The notes beneath the pieces were generated by a model. That model had not been told where the DNA came from and ran no database searches. It was given only the letters and a program-made list of their open reading frames with translations. A program made the translations under genes and the position numbers. Below are positions 53,275 through 62,985 of a DNA stretch of 64,000 nt, one piece after another. Where the stretch lies: positions 4,832,910 through 4,896,909 of the forward strand of contig OY282382.1 of assembly GCA_958295905.1 (NCBI GenBank), given 5' to 3'. Origin of the DNA: an uncultured Vicinamibacterales bacterium. Its GTDB lineage: Bacteria; Acidobacteriota; Vicinamibacteria; Vicinamibacterales; UBA8438. Position 1 is the first letter of the stretch, and every line of letters starts with the position of its first letter.

Positions 53275-54164
53275 GGGCAGGCCTCCCGATACCGCCCGCG
53301 CAGCCAGTTGCTGACGAGATTGAGAAAGAGCGTGCCGATGAAGAGGAGCATTCCGACCGCGAAAATCGTCCGGTAGGCGAGGGTCCCGGCCGGGGTGTCG
53401 CCGAGACTGATCTGCACGATGTAGGCGGTCATCGTCTCGATCGCCACCAGCGGATTGAGCGTCAGCCGCGGCTGCTGTCCGGCCGCGATGGCCACGATCA
53501 TCGTCTCGCCGACGGCCCGCGAGACGGCCAGGACGGCGGCGGCCGAGATGCCCGACCACGCGGCCGGGAGGACCACACCGACGGTGGTCTGCAGGCGCGT
53601 CGCCCCCAGCGCCCGCGACGCGTCCCTGAGGCCGCGCGGAACCCCCTGCAGCGCATCTTCCGACAGGGAGGACACCAGCGGGAGGATCATGACGCCCATC
53701 ACCAAGCCGGGACTGAGCGCGTTGAACCCGGACAGACCCGGGATCCACTGCTGCAGGAACGGGGTGACGACGAACAGCGCGAAGTAGCCGTACACCACGG
53801 TGGGCAGGCCCGCGAGGACCTCCAGCACCGGCTTGACGCCCCGGCGCACGTTCGACGGCGCGTACTCGCTGAGATAGACGGCGGTCAGCAGCCCCGCCGG
53901 AAGCGCCACCGCCATCGCGATGGCCGCGACCAGCAGGGTGCCCGCCACGAGCGGCAGCACGCCGAAGGACTCTTGGAAGAAGAGCGGCGTCCACACCGTC
54001 CCGAACAGGAACTCGAACGGCGGCACCTCACGGAAGAACTGAATCGTCTCGATGGACAGGATCGACACGATGCCGACAGGGACGAGAACCGACACCCCCG
54101 CGCAGGCGCGCAGCACCCATTCGATGACGCTCTCGATGCGGTTCTGTCGTGTCGTCCGCGCCAT
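53271..54164 (-). CDS. pstC: Phosphate ABC transporter permease PstC
   Basis: 297 residues with about six membrane helices. Family marks are [59 protein letters not shown] and [15 protein letters not shown]. It is the first gene of the leftward pst-pho operon. No pstS lies upstream, so the phosphate-binding protein must be encoded elsewhere. Confidence 0.94.
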   Translation of the reverse strand: MARTTRQNRIESVIEWVLRACAGVSVLVPVGIVSILSIETIQFFREVPPFEFLFGTVWTPLFFQESFGVLPLVAGTLLVAAIAMAVALPAGLLTAVYLSEYAPSNVRRGVKPVLEVLAGLPTVVYGYFALFVVTPFLQQWIPGLSGFNALSPGLVMGVMILPLVSSLSEDALQGVPRGLRDASRALGATRLQTTVGVVLPAAWSGISAAAVLAVSRAVGETMIVAIAAGQQPRLTLNPLVAIETMTAYIVQISLGDTPAGTLAYRTIFAVGMLLFIGTLFLNLVSNWLRGRYREACP

Positions 54165-54406
54165 GTCCGCAGTTCCGAACGTCCCCCGGGCGCGACCCGC
54201 CGGGCGAGCGGGAGAAGACGCCTCGGCCCCCAGTCATTCGGGTCGGCTCAGCAACGCCTCCAGCGATGCGCGGCCAGCACCCCGGCGACGGCGATCGGCG
54301 GGGCCGACGGCCGCCGGAACGTGGCCGATACGCGACCGCCACCCCTGCCGACCATGACCGTACACTCGTCCGGGCCCGCCACCGTGAAGAAGATGCGGAT
54401 TCCAGG

Positions 54407-54517
54407 TCACAGATTCTCGGCGAACCGGCAGCCGAGACCGAACACCGTCTCAATCCGGCCGCCGGCCGGTCCCGGCTTGGCCCGCAGCCGGCCGAGGTGC
54501 GCGTCGACGGGCCGAAC
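54407..54517 (-). pseudogene. Remnant of an OmpR/PhoB-type response regulator C-terminus
   Basis: A 36-codon fragment reads VRPVDAHLGRLRAKPGPAGG, then RIETVFGLGCRFAENL and a stop. It matches the last winged-helix segment (VDxHIxRLRxKL ... IxTVxGxGYRF) of response regulators. An in-frame stop precedes it, and no receiver domain is found. It lies in the gap 54165-54586, upstream of pstC. The rest of that gap shows no gene. Confidence 0.6.
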
Positions 54518-54570
54518 GCCCGAAGTTAACGCCAACGTTACGATCCCGACACATCCCCGTCACAGCCACT

Positions 54571-54586
54571 CTATATCGTTGCACGC
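54571..54586 (+). promoter_or_regulatory. Possible -10 element giving a leaderless TonB-receptor mRNA
   Basis: CTATAT/TATATC at 54571-54577 ends about ten bases before the ATG at 54587, and no ribosome binding site is visible before that ATG. Transcription starting 6-8 bases after the box would give a leader of almost zero length. No clear -35 is seen. Confidence 0.35.
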
Positions 54587-57430
54587 ATGACAATCATGAC
54601 AATCCGTGAAAACAACCTCCCCGCGGCCCGTATGCCACGCGCCGGGCGGAACAGGGTACGCCGAGGCGACAACCGGCGAACACGGTTCCGGACCTGGGCG
54701 GGGGCGGCTCTGCTCGGGCTCAGCGCCGCCCCCGCCGCGGCGCAGGAGATGGGACGGGCGGCGGGGGTGGTCATCGACCAGACGAATGCGATCACCCTCC
54801 CCGGCGTGCCCGTCGAATCGGTCGGCACCCCCTACGTCGCCTATACCGACCTCGACGGCCGCTACAACCTCGAGCTGCCGGTCGGCGGGCACCGGTTGCG
54901 CATCTCGCTCGGCGGGTATGCCGACCAGCTCGTCGACGTCAAGATCGTCCCGGGGGCGGTCACCGAGGTCCAGGTCTCGCTGACCACCAACGTCTTCGCG
55001 GAAGAGGTGGCGGTCGTCGCCGCCACCCTCGATGCGCAGAGCTCCACCGCGTCGGCGCAGATGATGCTGCGGATGCGGGCCCCGTCGGTGCAGGACAACA
55101 TCGGCGCGGCCGAGATGCGGTCGAACAACGACTCGGACGTGGCCGACGCCATGAGCCGGGTGACCGGGATCTCGGTCGTCGACAGCCAGTCGGTCTTCGT
55201 GCGGGGGCTGGGCGAACGCTACAGCAACACGACCCTGAACGGCGCGACCCTGCCCACCACCGAGCCCGACCGCCGGGTGGTGCCGCTCGACCTGTTTCCG
55301 GCCGGCCTCATCGACAGCGTGCAGGTCAGCAAGACCTACACCCCCGACAAGCCGTCCCAGTTCGCGGGCGGGCTCGTCGAGATCATTCCGTTGAAGCTGC
55401 CGAACGAGACCGCCTACGAGTTCTCGCTGGGCGGCGCCTACAACACCCTCACGACCGGCCGGAGCGGTCTCGCCTACGACGGGGGCGGCGCGTGGAGCGG
55501 GTTCGACTACGGCGCCCGCCGGCTTCCCGCCGACTTCCCCGATCGCAAGGTCATCCGCGGCGGCCGGTTCACGAGCGACGAGCTCGGCTTCCTGCGGACC
55601 GACCTGGAACGGCTGGGTGAATCGTTCAGCAACGTCTGGGATCCGGTGGCCAGGGACCAGCCCATGAACCAGTCCTACAGCGGACTGCTCGGCGGCCGCT
55701 TCGGCAAGCTGGGCGTGGTCGCCACGCTGCGGCATTCGCAGAACTCGCAGATCACCAACGAGCGGCAGACGTTCTACAAGGTCGGTTCGGGCGGAGGCAT
55801 CGAGCGGTTCAACGGCCCCTACGATTTCAACCAGACCGAGTTCGTCTCGACCCTGGGCGGCGTGGGCAACCTCGCCTACCAGATCAATCCGAACCATCGG
55901 CTGTCGGTCGACAACTTCTACACGCACGTGGGCACCGACGAAACCCGCATCTTCGAAGGGTTCAACAGCGACGCGGACAACGACATCCGCAACCAGCGGC
56001 TCTTCTTCGTCGAAGAGCAGATTCGAGCGCATCACGTGGGCGGCGACCATCTGTTCCCGAACGCCTCGAACAGCCGCCTCGACTGGAAGGCCGCGTTCTC
56101 GCGGGCGGACCGGGCCGAGCCGGACCTGCGCGAGGTGCTGTACGAATTCGACCCCGCGCGCGAGGCCTTCGTCCTCGCCGACGAGTCCCAGAGCGGACTG
56201 CGCCAGTTCAACGACCTCGCGGACGACAGCCTGGAGTTCAACCTGAACTGGTCCACGCTGGTGGAGAACTGGGCGGGACTCCCGACCCAGTTCAAGTTCG
56301 GCGCCGGCTATATCGACCGCGCCCGCGACTTCCTCTCCCGGCGGCTGCGGTTCGTCCCGACGAGCACGAGCGGGCTCGACCTCTCGCGGCCGGCCGAGGA
56401 GCTGTTCACGGCGGCCAACATCGGCCCGAACTTCCAGCTCAAGGAGGAGACGCGGCCGACGGACCAGTACGACGCCTCCCAGGAGACCCTGTCCGCCTAC
56501 GGCATGGTCGACGTCCCCCTGGCCGTCCGGCTCCGCCTCGTGGCGGGGGCCCGGGTCGAGAACTTCCGGCAGCAGGTCGACACCTTCGACCCGTTCGCGC
56601 GCGCCGTCTTCGGCGACGCGGACGTCATCCGCGCCGAACTCGACGAGACCGACGTCTTCCCGGCCGTGAACCTGGTGTACTCGGTCCGGAACAACCAGAA
56701 CCTCCGGATCGGGTTCAGCCAGACCGTCAACCGCCCCGAGTTCCGCGAACTCGCGCCGTTCGAGTTCACCGACGTCGTCGGCGGGCGGGCCACCGTCGGC
56801 AACCCCGACCTGCAGCAGTCGCTGATTCAGAACCTCGACTTGCGCTGGGAGCTGTTCCCCGGCACGGGAGAGGAAGTGGTCGCGGCCAGCTTCTTCTACA
56901 AGAACTTCGACAACCCCATCGAACGGATCGTCGAGCCGACGGCCCAGCTCCGGACCTCGTTCACCAACGCCGACTCGGCCCGCAACGCCGGCTTCGAGAT
57001 CGAGGGGCGCAAGGCGGTCAACGAGTACGTGTTCGTCGGCGCGAACTACACCTACGTCGACTCCGAGGTCACCCTCGACGCGGCTTCCCGCCAGGTGCAG
57101 ACGTCGCTGGTGCGTCCGCTCGCCGGCACCTCGAAGAACCTCTTCAACACCATGCTGGAAGTGCGCAACGCGGGCTACTCGGGCCGCCTGCTGTTCAACT
57201 TCTTCGACGACCGCATCAGCGACGTCGGCTCGCTCGGCCTGCCCGACATCATCCAGGACGGGCGGAACTCGGTCGACTTCGTCTTCTCCAAACGCTTCCG
57301 TCAGGTCAGCTTCCGATTCGCGGCCACGAATCTGACCGACGAACCCTACATCTTCCAGCAGGGTGGACAGGACCAGCGGGTATACAAGCTCGGCCGCACC
57401 ATGGCGTTCGGCTTGTCGGTGCATCCGTGA
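54587..57430 (+). CDS. TonB-dependent outer-membrane receptor
   Basis: 947 residues. A basic N-terminus and signal peptide (to AAPAAAQEM) are followed by a carboxypeptidase-like regulatory fold (ITLPGVPVESVGTPYVAYTD, LDGRYNLELPVGG). The plug domain has DVADAMSRVTGISVVDSQSV and FVRGLGERYSNTTLNGATLP. A 22-strand barrel follows, ending in the outer-membrane signature FRFAATNLTDEPYIFQ ... GLSVHP. The plug matches receptors of the ISVVDSQSVFVRGLGERY type, whose substrate is unknown. Alternative ATG at 54596. The next gene starts at the stop codon and probably encodes its surface partner. Confidence 0.92.
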   Translation: MTIMTIRENNLPAARMPRAGRNRVRRGDNRRTRFRTWAGAALLGLSAAPAAAQEMGRAAGVVIDQTNAITLPGVPVESVGTPYVAYTDLDGRYNLELPVGGHRLRISLGGYADQLVDVKIVPGAVTEVQVSLTTNVFAEEVAVVAATLDAQSSTASAQMMLRMRAPSVQDNIGAAEMRSNNDSDVADAMSRVTGISVVDSQSVFVRGLGERYSNTTLNGATLPTTEPDRRVVPLDLFPAGLIDSVQVSKTYTPDKPSQFAGGLVEIIPLKLPNETAYEFSLGGAYNTLTTGRSGLAYDGGGAWSGFDYGARRLPADFPDRKVIRGGRFTSDELGFLRTDLERLGESFSNVWDPVARDQPMNQSYSGLLGGRFGKLGVVATLRHSQNSQITNERQTFYKVGSGGGIERFNGPYDFNQTEFVSTLGGVGNLAYQINPNHRLSVDNFYTHVGTDETRIFEGFNSDADNDIRNQRLFFVEEQIRAHHVGGDHLFPNASNSRLDWKAAFSRADRAEPDLREVLYEFDPAREAFVLADESQSGLRQFNDLADDSLEFNLNWSTLVENWAGLPTQFKFGAGYIDRARDFLSRRLRFVPTSTSGLDLSRPAEELFTAANIGPNFQLKEETRPTDQYDASQETLSAYGMVDVPLAVRLRLVAGARVENFRQQVDTFDPFARAVFGDADVIRAELDETDVFPAVNLVYSVRNNQNLRIGFSQTVNRPEFRELAPFEFTDVVGGRATVGNPDLQQSLIQNLDLRWELFPGTGEEVVAASFFYKNFDNPIERIVEPTAQLRTSFTNADSARNAGFEIEGRKAVNEYVFVGANYTYVDSEVTLDAASRQVQTSLVRPLAGTSKNLFNTMLEVRNAGYSGRLLFNFFDDRISDVGSLGLPDIIQDGRNSVDFVFSKRFRQVSFRFAATNLTDEPYIFQQGGQDQRVYKLGRTMAFGLSVHP

Positions 57431-57474
57431 GCCGCGTCCAGGGCGCGCCGGAGGCCGGAGACCCGGAATCATCC

Positions 57475-57570
57475 GAACCAGGACAGACCAGCATGTGGCC
57501 CCATACGCACTTCCAGAGTAAAGCACTGAAAGACACCGTCGACGTAGAACCAGGACAGACCAGCATGTGG
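57475..57570. repeat. 72-bp-period duplication of a start region
   Basis: GAACCAGGACAGACCAGCAT followed by GTGG occurs at 57475 and 57547, each copy holding a ribosome-site-like AGGACAG and an ATG (57493 and 57565) in the same frame. Confidence 0.75.
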
Positions 57571-58944
57571 ACCCATACGAACAGCACGACCATGGGCGGC
57601 GCCGCGGCGGCGCTGCTGCTCGCGGGCGCCGGAATCCTGCTCACCGGAGAGGCTGCCCTCACCCGGTCGACGACCTTGTGCGGGACCCTCGACGACATCG
57701 ACAAGCCGATCTGCGTCGTCAGCGGGCGCATCTCCAGCGATACGACCTGGGACAGCAACCGCTACTGGGTGCTGCGGGGCGCGGTCTTCATCGAGGCGCC
57801 GGCCCGGCTCACCATCGACGCCGGCACCGAGATCTTCGGTGAGTTCGCCACCAACGGCACGCTCATCATCACCCGGGGCGCCCAGATCCACGCCAACGGC
57901 ACGGCCGGCGCGCCGATCGTCTTCAGCAGCGACCAGCCCATCGGCGAGCGGGCGCGCGCCGACTGGGGCGGGCTGATCATCAACGGCAGGGCGCCCATCA
58001 ACGTCCCCGGCGGCGAATCGGTGGGCGAGGGCGACACCGGCGTCTACGGCGGAAGCAACCCCGCCGACGACAGCGGACACCTGAGGTACGTCCGCGTGGA
58101 GTTCGCGGGCACCGAGTTCAGCCCCGACAACGAGCTGAACGGCATCGCCTTCCAGGGCGTCGGCAGCGGGACCGAGGTCGACCACGTCATGGTCAAGTAC
58201 AACAAGGACGACGGCCTGGAGTTCTTCGGCGGCACCGTCGCGGTCAAGCACGTGGTGCTGCAGGGCATCGCCGACGACAGCGTCGACTGGACGGACGGCT
58301 GGACCGGCAAGGGGCAGTTCATCATCGTCATGCAGAGCGGGGACGACGCCGACCAGGGCATCGAAGCGGACAACAACGGCGACAACAACAACCTGACGCC
58401 GCGCTCCAATCCGACCCTGTACAACCTGACCCTGATCGGCGATCCCGACACGGACCAGGGCAGCGAGAGCGACGTCGGGATACTGCTGCGCGAGGGCACC
58501 TCCGCCACCCTCCGGAACTTCATCGTCACCGGATTCAAGGAGGCCTCGGTGGACATCGACCACCCGGTGACGTTCGAGCAGATCGAAAACGGCAGCCTGA
58601 CGGTGGGGAGCGGCATCCTCTACGGCAACTGCGTGGTGAGCCGGTGCGTCGACCAGTTCCGGCCCGACCGCGACGACGCGGCGGCGTCGATCACGACGCA
58701 GGCGTTCGTCGCCGGCAGCGCCAACATCTCGTTCGACGACCCGATGCTCGCCGACCCCTTCAACCTGACGGACCCGGACTACCGGCCGGCCGCCACGTCG
58801 CCGGCGCTCACCGGGGCGGTGGCGCCGGCCGTGCCTCCCAACGACGGCTTCTTCGACGTCGCCAACTTCATCGGGGCGGTCGGACCGGCCGGCGGCGGAC
58901 AGGACACCTGGTGGCAAGGGTGGACCGACTTCGCAGCCAACTGA
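57565..58944 (+). CDS. Secreted beta-helix-like protein paired with the TonB receptor
   Basis: 459 residues from the ATG at 57565, chosen because it gives a normal signal peptide (MWTHTNSTTMGGAAAALLLA to TGEAAL). Starts at 57493 (ATG) or 57427 (GTG, overlapping the receptor stop) would add an odd N-terminus made by a 72-bp duplication. The mature part has a long run of short strands (VFIEAPARLTIDAGTEIFGE, RADWGGLIINGRAPINVPGG, GHLRYVRVEFAGTEFSPDNE, DHVMVKYNKDDGLEFFGG), the pattern of parallel beta-helix surface proteins in TonB/SusD-like loci. A cysteine pair CVVSRC is near the C-terminus. No catalytic site is recognised. Confidence 0.8.
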   Translation: MWTHTNSTTMGGAAAALLLAGAGILLTGEAALTRSTTLCGTLDDIDKPICVVSGRISSDTTWDSNRYWVLRGAVFIEAPARLTIDAGTEIFGEFATNGTLIITRGAQIHANGTAGAPIVFSSDQPIGERARADWGGLIINGRAPINVPGGESVGEGDTGVYGGSNPADDSGHLRYVRVEFAGTEFSPDNELNGIAFQGVGSGTEVDHVMVKYNKDDGLEFFGGTVAVKHVVLQGIADDSVDWTDGWTGKGQFIIVMQSGDDADQGIEADNNGDNNNLTPRSNPTLYNLTLIGDPDTDQGSESDVGILLREGTSATLRNFIVTGFKEASVDIDHPVTFEQIENGSLTVGSGILYGNCVVSRCVDQFRPDRDDAAASITTQAFVAGSANISFDDPMLADPFNLTDPDYRPAATSPALTGAVAPAVPPNDGFFDVANFIGAVGPAGGGQDTWWQGWTDFAAN

Positions 58945-59480
58945 CGGCGTTCCCGCCTACCCGGCGCAACGACACCCCCCGCCGCCCGACGGGGGGTGTC
59001 GCGTGCGCCCTCCTCCTCGCCCTGGCGCTCGCCGGATGCGGCGCGCCGCCGCCCCTCGCCGACACCCGGTCGTCCCCGGAAGCGCTGGCGACCGCCGTCC
59101 TCGACGCCCTCGCCGACGGCGATGCGGACCGCCTCGCCGCGCTGGCCCTCAACGGCCGGGAGTTCCGCGACGTCGTCTGGCCGGCGCTGCCGGCGAGCCG
59201 GCCGGAGCGCGGCGTGCCGGTGTCGTACGCCTGGGGCGACCTGAACCAGAAGAGCGCCAACGCCCTGCGCCGGCTCGTCGCCCGCTGGGGCGGACACCGC
59301 TTCACGCTGCTCGACGTCGCCTACGACGGCGGGACCACCGACTACGGCGCCTTTCGCGTGCATCGGGAAACCCGCCTGCGGGTGCGGGACGAGAACGGCC
59401 GGGAAATCGAGATGCGCTTCTACGGGTCGACCCTGGTGCGCGGCGGCGAGCACAAGGTCTTCAGCTTCGTGGTCGACTGA
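58920..59480 (+). CDS. Small lipoprotein of unknown function
   Basis: 186 residues if GTG at 58920 is used; it overlaps the preceding gene by 25 bases. The hydrophobic stretch ACALLLALALAGC is a lipoprotein signal with lipobox LAGC, followed by GAPPPLADTRSSPEALATAV and a mature domain with the strand-rich end RVHRETRLRVRDENGREIEM, RFYGSTLVRGGEHKVFSFVV. It resembles small envelope proteins with an NTF2-like fold, but I cannot name a family. It is probably cotranscribed with the receptor and surface protein. Confidence 0.7.
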   Translation: MDRLRSQLTAFPPTRRNDTPRRPTGGVACALLLALALAGCGAPPPLADTRSSPEALATAVLDALADGDADRLAALALNGREFRDVVWPALPASRPERGVPVSYAWGDLNQKSANALRRLVARWGGHRFTLLDVAYDGGTTDYGAFRVHRETRLRVRDENGREIEMRFYGSTLVRGGEHKVFSFVVD

Positions 59481-59766
59481 CGTAGAGGTGTTGCGGGGCG
59501 GGGAGCGGAGCCGCACACGGCCCAAGAGGCGGTGCCGCAGCGGATCTCGGGTCGGCGGGGCGGGAAGCGGAGCCGCAGGCGGCGATTTCCGGGCTATAGT
59601 GTCCGGACGGACCCCGCGGCGGCGCCTCCCGCCGCCCCCGGCAACGCCGTCTCGGGCTCGACCACGCCGTCCCGAAGCGGCTGGCGCGGAGGATCGGGCG
59701 CGCCGGCCCGGCAACGCCGTCTCGGGCTCGACCACGCCGTCACCGCAGGAAAGGACAGGTCGCACC
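59481..59766. repeat. Intergenic region with 32-bp direct repeat (period 70) and family B tail
   Basis: GGCAACGCCGTCTCGGGCTC with the following GACCACGCCGTC occurs at 59640 and 59710. A family B tail (GCGGAGCCGCAGGCGGCGAT) lies at 59570-59590, just before CTATAGTGTCC, a possible -10 region for pyk. No gene is seen. Confidence 0.65.
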
Positions 59767-61188
59767 ATGGCACCGCAACGGGACTTTCGGCAGACCAAGA
59801 TCGTGTGCACGCTGGGTCCGTCCAGCTCATCGCCGGAGCAGATCGAACGGCTCGCCCGGGCCGGCATGAACATCGCGCGCCTCAACATGTCGCACGGCAG
59901 CCACGCCAGCCACCGGGAGGTGATCCGGATCGTCCAGGACCTGAACCAGCGCCTGAACCACCCGATCGCCCTGCTGCTCGACCTCCAGGGACCGGCCATC
60001 CGCACCGGCGACCGCCTCGGACACCTGGCCCTGGAGGTCGGTCAGGAGTTCCACGTCACCGTCGGCCCCACCGGAAACCCCGAGGAAAGGAGCATCCACG
60101 TCGACTACCAGGACATGGTGCACCAGTTGAAGGCAGGCGACCGGATCACGGTCGACAACGGGCTGATCAACTTGGAGGTGCTGGAGACGCGCGAGCACGA
60201 CCTGCGCTGCCGGGTGCTGGACGGCGGGGTCCTGGGATCGCGGAAGCACATCAACCTGCCCGGCGTGCGCATCAACCTGCCCTCGATCACCGAGCAGGAC
60301 GTCGCCGACATCCGTTTCGCGAAGGAGAACGACGTCGATTTTCTCGCCGTGTCGTTCGTGCGCAGCGCCGAGGCGGTGCGCGATGCGCGGCAGATCATCG
60401 CCGAGGCGGGCGGGCACCCCATGCGGATAATCGCCAAGATCGAGAATCAGGAGGGCCTGGACAATCTCGACGAGATCATCGACGCGGCCGACGGCATCAT
60501 GGTGGCCCGCGGCGATCTCGGCGTCGAAGTGGAGTTCGAGCAGCTCCCGGCGGCCCAGCGCGACATGGTGCGGCGCTGCGTGACCGCGGGCAAGGCGGTG
60601 ATCGTGGCGACCCATCTGCTGGAGTCGATGATCGACAACCCGATGCCGACCCGGGCCGAGGTCACCGACGTCGCCAACGCGGTGTACGAACAGGTCGACG
60701 CGGTGATGCTCAGCGGGGAAACCGCGACCGGGAAGTACGCGGTGCGCTGCGTGTCGGTGCTCGACCGCATTGCCCGGCGCACCGAGAAGGAACGCGGGCT
60801 CGAGCTGCACCGCGACCGGGAGGCGCAGTCGATCCGCGAGCACCTGGCCCGGAGCGCGTGCCGACTGGCCGACTCGCTCGGGTCGCGGGCCATCGTCGTC
60901 ATCACGATGCGGGGCCTGCTGGGTCATCTGGTCAGCAGCTTCCGCCCGCGCGCGATCATCTACGCGTTCACGACCACCGACGTCGTCCGCCGGCGGCTCT
61001 GGCTCTCGCGATCCGTCGTGCCGTTCACCCTCGACCTGACGGAGGAGCCGGAGCAATCGGTGGTGCTTGCCCTCGAACGCCTCAGAGCGCACGATCGACT
61101 GGTGAGGGGCGAACCGGTGGTGATCGTCGCGAACGTCGCCACCAGCCACGGCCACGTGAACGCCATCCAGGTGCGCACGATGGAGTGA
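59767..61188 (+). CDS. pyk: Pyruvate kinase
   Basis: 473 residues from the ATG at 59767. It transfers phosphate from phosphoenolpyruvate to ADP. Motifs are TKIVCTLGPSS, GMNIARLNMSHGSHASH, LLLDLQGPAIRTG (catalytic Arg and Asp/Asn/Glu set), FAKENDVDFLAVSFVRSAEA, the K-x-E metal site in IIAKIENQEGLDNLDEII, MVARGDLGVEVEFEQLP and the helix VANAVYEQVDAVMLSGETATGKYAV. The C-terminal allosteric domain is complete. Single gene. Confidence 0.96.
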   Translation: MAPQRDFRQTKIVCTLGPSSSSPEQIERLARAGMNIARLNMSHGSHASHREVIRIVQDLNQRLNHPIALLLDLQGPAIRTGDRLGHLALEVGQEFHVTVGPTGNPEERSIHVDYQDMVHQLKAGDRITVDNGLINLEVLETREHDLRCRVLDGGVLGSRKHINLPGVRINLPSITEQDVADIRFAKENDVDFLAVSFVRSAEAVRDARQIIAEAGGHPMRIIAKIENQEGLDNLDEIIDAADGIMVARGDLGVEVEFEQLPAAQRDMVRRCVTAGKAVIVATHLLESMIDNPMPTRAEVTDVANAVYEQVDAVMLSGETATGKYAVRCVSVLDRIARRTEKERGLELHRDREAQSIREHLARSACRLADSLGSRAIVVITMRGLLGHLVSSFRPRAIIYAFTTTDVVRRRLWLSRSVVPFTLDLTEEPEQSVVLALERLRAHDRLVRGEPVVIVANVATSHGHVNAIQVRTME

Positions 61189-61285
61189 GGCGGCGACGGC
61201 GCGGGCGCCTGACAAAGGCGTGAAGAGGGTGCCTGTCGGGCACCGGCCACCGACGGACAACGCAGTCAGGCGGGCGGCATCGCCG

Positions 61286-61553
61286 CTCGAAGGCAGCCGG
61301 GACTTTCGCCGCGGGCCGGCAGGAATTCCGCGCCGGCGAACTCCCAACCCGGCCGCAAGACCGCGTTGCGGCTCCGCCCCCCCGGCCGGCCGTCCAAGGG
61401 GATCCGCCCGGCGCTACAGCTCGAAGGCAGCCGGGATTTTCGCCGCGGGCCGGCAGGAATTCCGCGCCGGCGAACTCCCAACCCGGCCGCAAGACCGCGT
61501 TGCGGCTCCGCTCCCCCGGCCGGCCGGCCGGGGGGTCCGCCCGGCGCGACGGC
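61286..61553. repeat. Tandem duplication of about 134 bp
   Basis: CTCGAAGGCAGCCGGGA is at 61286 and 61420. Each copy continues with TTTCGCCGCGGGCCGGCAGG, AATTCCGCGCCGGCGAACTC and CGCAAGACCGCGTTGCGGCT, with a few changes. No gene is present in 61189-61595. The stretch 61210-61230 matches one at 32930. Confidence 0.88.
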
Positions 61554-61595
61554 CGCAGGCTCCCGACCGCGGGCGAAGCGAATCGGACGGTGGGC

Positions 61596-62765
61596 TCAGA
61601 AGAGACGCAGCGTCACGACGGTGAGGATGGCGGGCACCGCGAAGAACACCGCGAGGACGTAGGCGAACGCGAGTCCCCTGCGCTCCGCCCCGAGGTCGGC
61701 GATCCAGTCGGCGCCCCGGAGCGGCACCCGACGGAGCCACGGCACCCCGTAGACGACGGCCACCGCGAACACGTTGAAGAGAAAGTGGGCCAGGGCGATC
61801 TGGAGCGCCGGCTCGCGGTTGCCGCCCGACACCGCGGTCGCCGCCATCAACGCGGTGATCGTCGTGCCGATGTTGGCGCCGAGCGTGAACGGATACACCT
61901 CCCGCAGGGCGAACACGCCGCCCGCGGCCAGCGGCACCATCAGGCTGGTGGTGGTCGACGACGACTGCACGAGGACCGTCACCACCGTCCCCGACAGGAT
62001 GCCGGCCGCCGGACCCCGGCCGATCGCCGCATGCAGGAGCCGGCGGGCCCTGCCCACCATGACCGTCTTCAGCGCCCGGCCCAGGTACGTGATCGACACC
62101 AGGATGAGCACGACGCCCAACCCGATCAGCACGATGCCGCCCCAACGCTCCGGCGACGGACCGGCCAGCATCCCGACGATCGACCGGCCCGGCCGCACCG
62201 CCCGGCCCAGCACGTCCCATCCCCCGGTCGAGTAGGACCCCAGGGACCCGAACGTCGTCAGCAGCGCCGCGCTCGCCCGTTCGATGAGGCCGAAGAGTAT
62301 CTCGACCGGCAGGAAGACGACGATGCCGAGCAGATTGAACCAGTCGTGCACGGTCGCCGCCGCGAACGCCCGCCTGAACTCGTCGGGACGGCCCAGGTGG
62401 CCGAGGCTGACCAGGGTGTTGGTGACGGTCGTGCCCATGTTGGCGCCCATGACCATCGGAATCGCGACCCCGACCGGCAGCCCGCCGGCCACCAGGCCGA
62501 CGATGATGGACGTCACCGTGCTCGACGATTGCACGAGGGCGGTGGTGAGCGTGCCCAGGAGCACCCCGACGAACGGGTTGGTCGCGAAGGCGAAGAGCCG
62601 CTCGGCCCCGGCCCGCCCGCCGACCGCCAGGCCGAAGCCGTCGCCCACGACCCCGACCGCGACGAGGAGCAGATAGACCATGCCGGCGACGATGCCCCAC
62701 GCCGCCCACGGGCGCGGGGCGAACCGATCCGCCGTCCCGGCGTCCGGACCCGGGTTCTGAACCAT
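61596..62765 (-). CDS. Na+/phosphate cotransporter family protein
   Basis: 389 residues with about ten membrane segments. The two inverted repeats carry the transport motifs ALVQSSSTVTSIIVGL and VLVQSSSTTTSLMVPL and the following GANMGTTVTNT and GANIGTTITAL, which define NptA/NaPi-IIb-type carriers. It lacks the C-terminal PhoU-like domain of longer bacterial members. It gives a second, sodium-driven route for phosphate near the pst-pho operon. Confidence 0.92.
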   Translation of the reverse strand: MVQNPGPDAGTADRFAPRPWAAWGIVAGMVYLLLVAVGVVGDGFGLAVGGRAGAERLFAFATNPFVGVLLGTLTTALVQSSSTVTSIIVGLVAGGLPVGVAIPMVMGANMGTTVTNTLVSLGHLGRPDEFRRAFAAATVHDWFNLLGIVVFLPVEILFGLIERASAALLTTFGSLGSYSTGGWDVLGRAVRPGRSIVGMLAGPSPERWGGIVLIGLGVVLILVSITYLGRALKTVMVGRARRLLHAAIGRGPAAGILSGTVVTVLVQSSSTTTSLMVPLAAGGVFALREVYPFTLGANIGTTITALMAATAVSGGNREPALQIALAHFLFNVFAVAVVYGVPWLRRVPLRGADWIADLGAERRGLAFAYVLAVFFAVPAILTVVTLRLF

Positions 62766-62985
62766 GCACCACCCTTCGTGACGGCAGGCGCGCCTGCCGC
62801 CGACATGGTACCCGCCTTTGATACCGCCGACACGCCCCGCGGTCCCCGCGGGAACCCGCCGTCACCGGGGAACGACGGTTTTACCGGTGCGTTACGCGTT
62901 CGACACATTCGGGAAATACGCTCTGCGGCCGTGAGCGGCGATCAGCGCGGGGAAGGCTCGGCGGCGTTCGACCGCGGGCGGGAAG

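Noticed and set aside
54560-57526. 988-aa frame on the minus strand
   Set aside because: It mirrors the TonB receptor gene; composition is Arg/Glu/Val-rich without motifs, typical of a shadow frame in GC-rich DNA.
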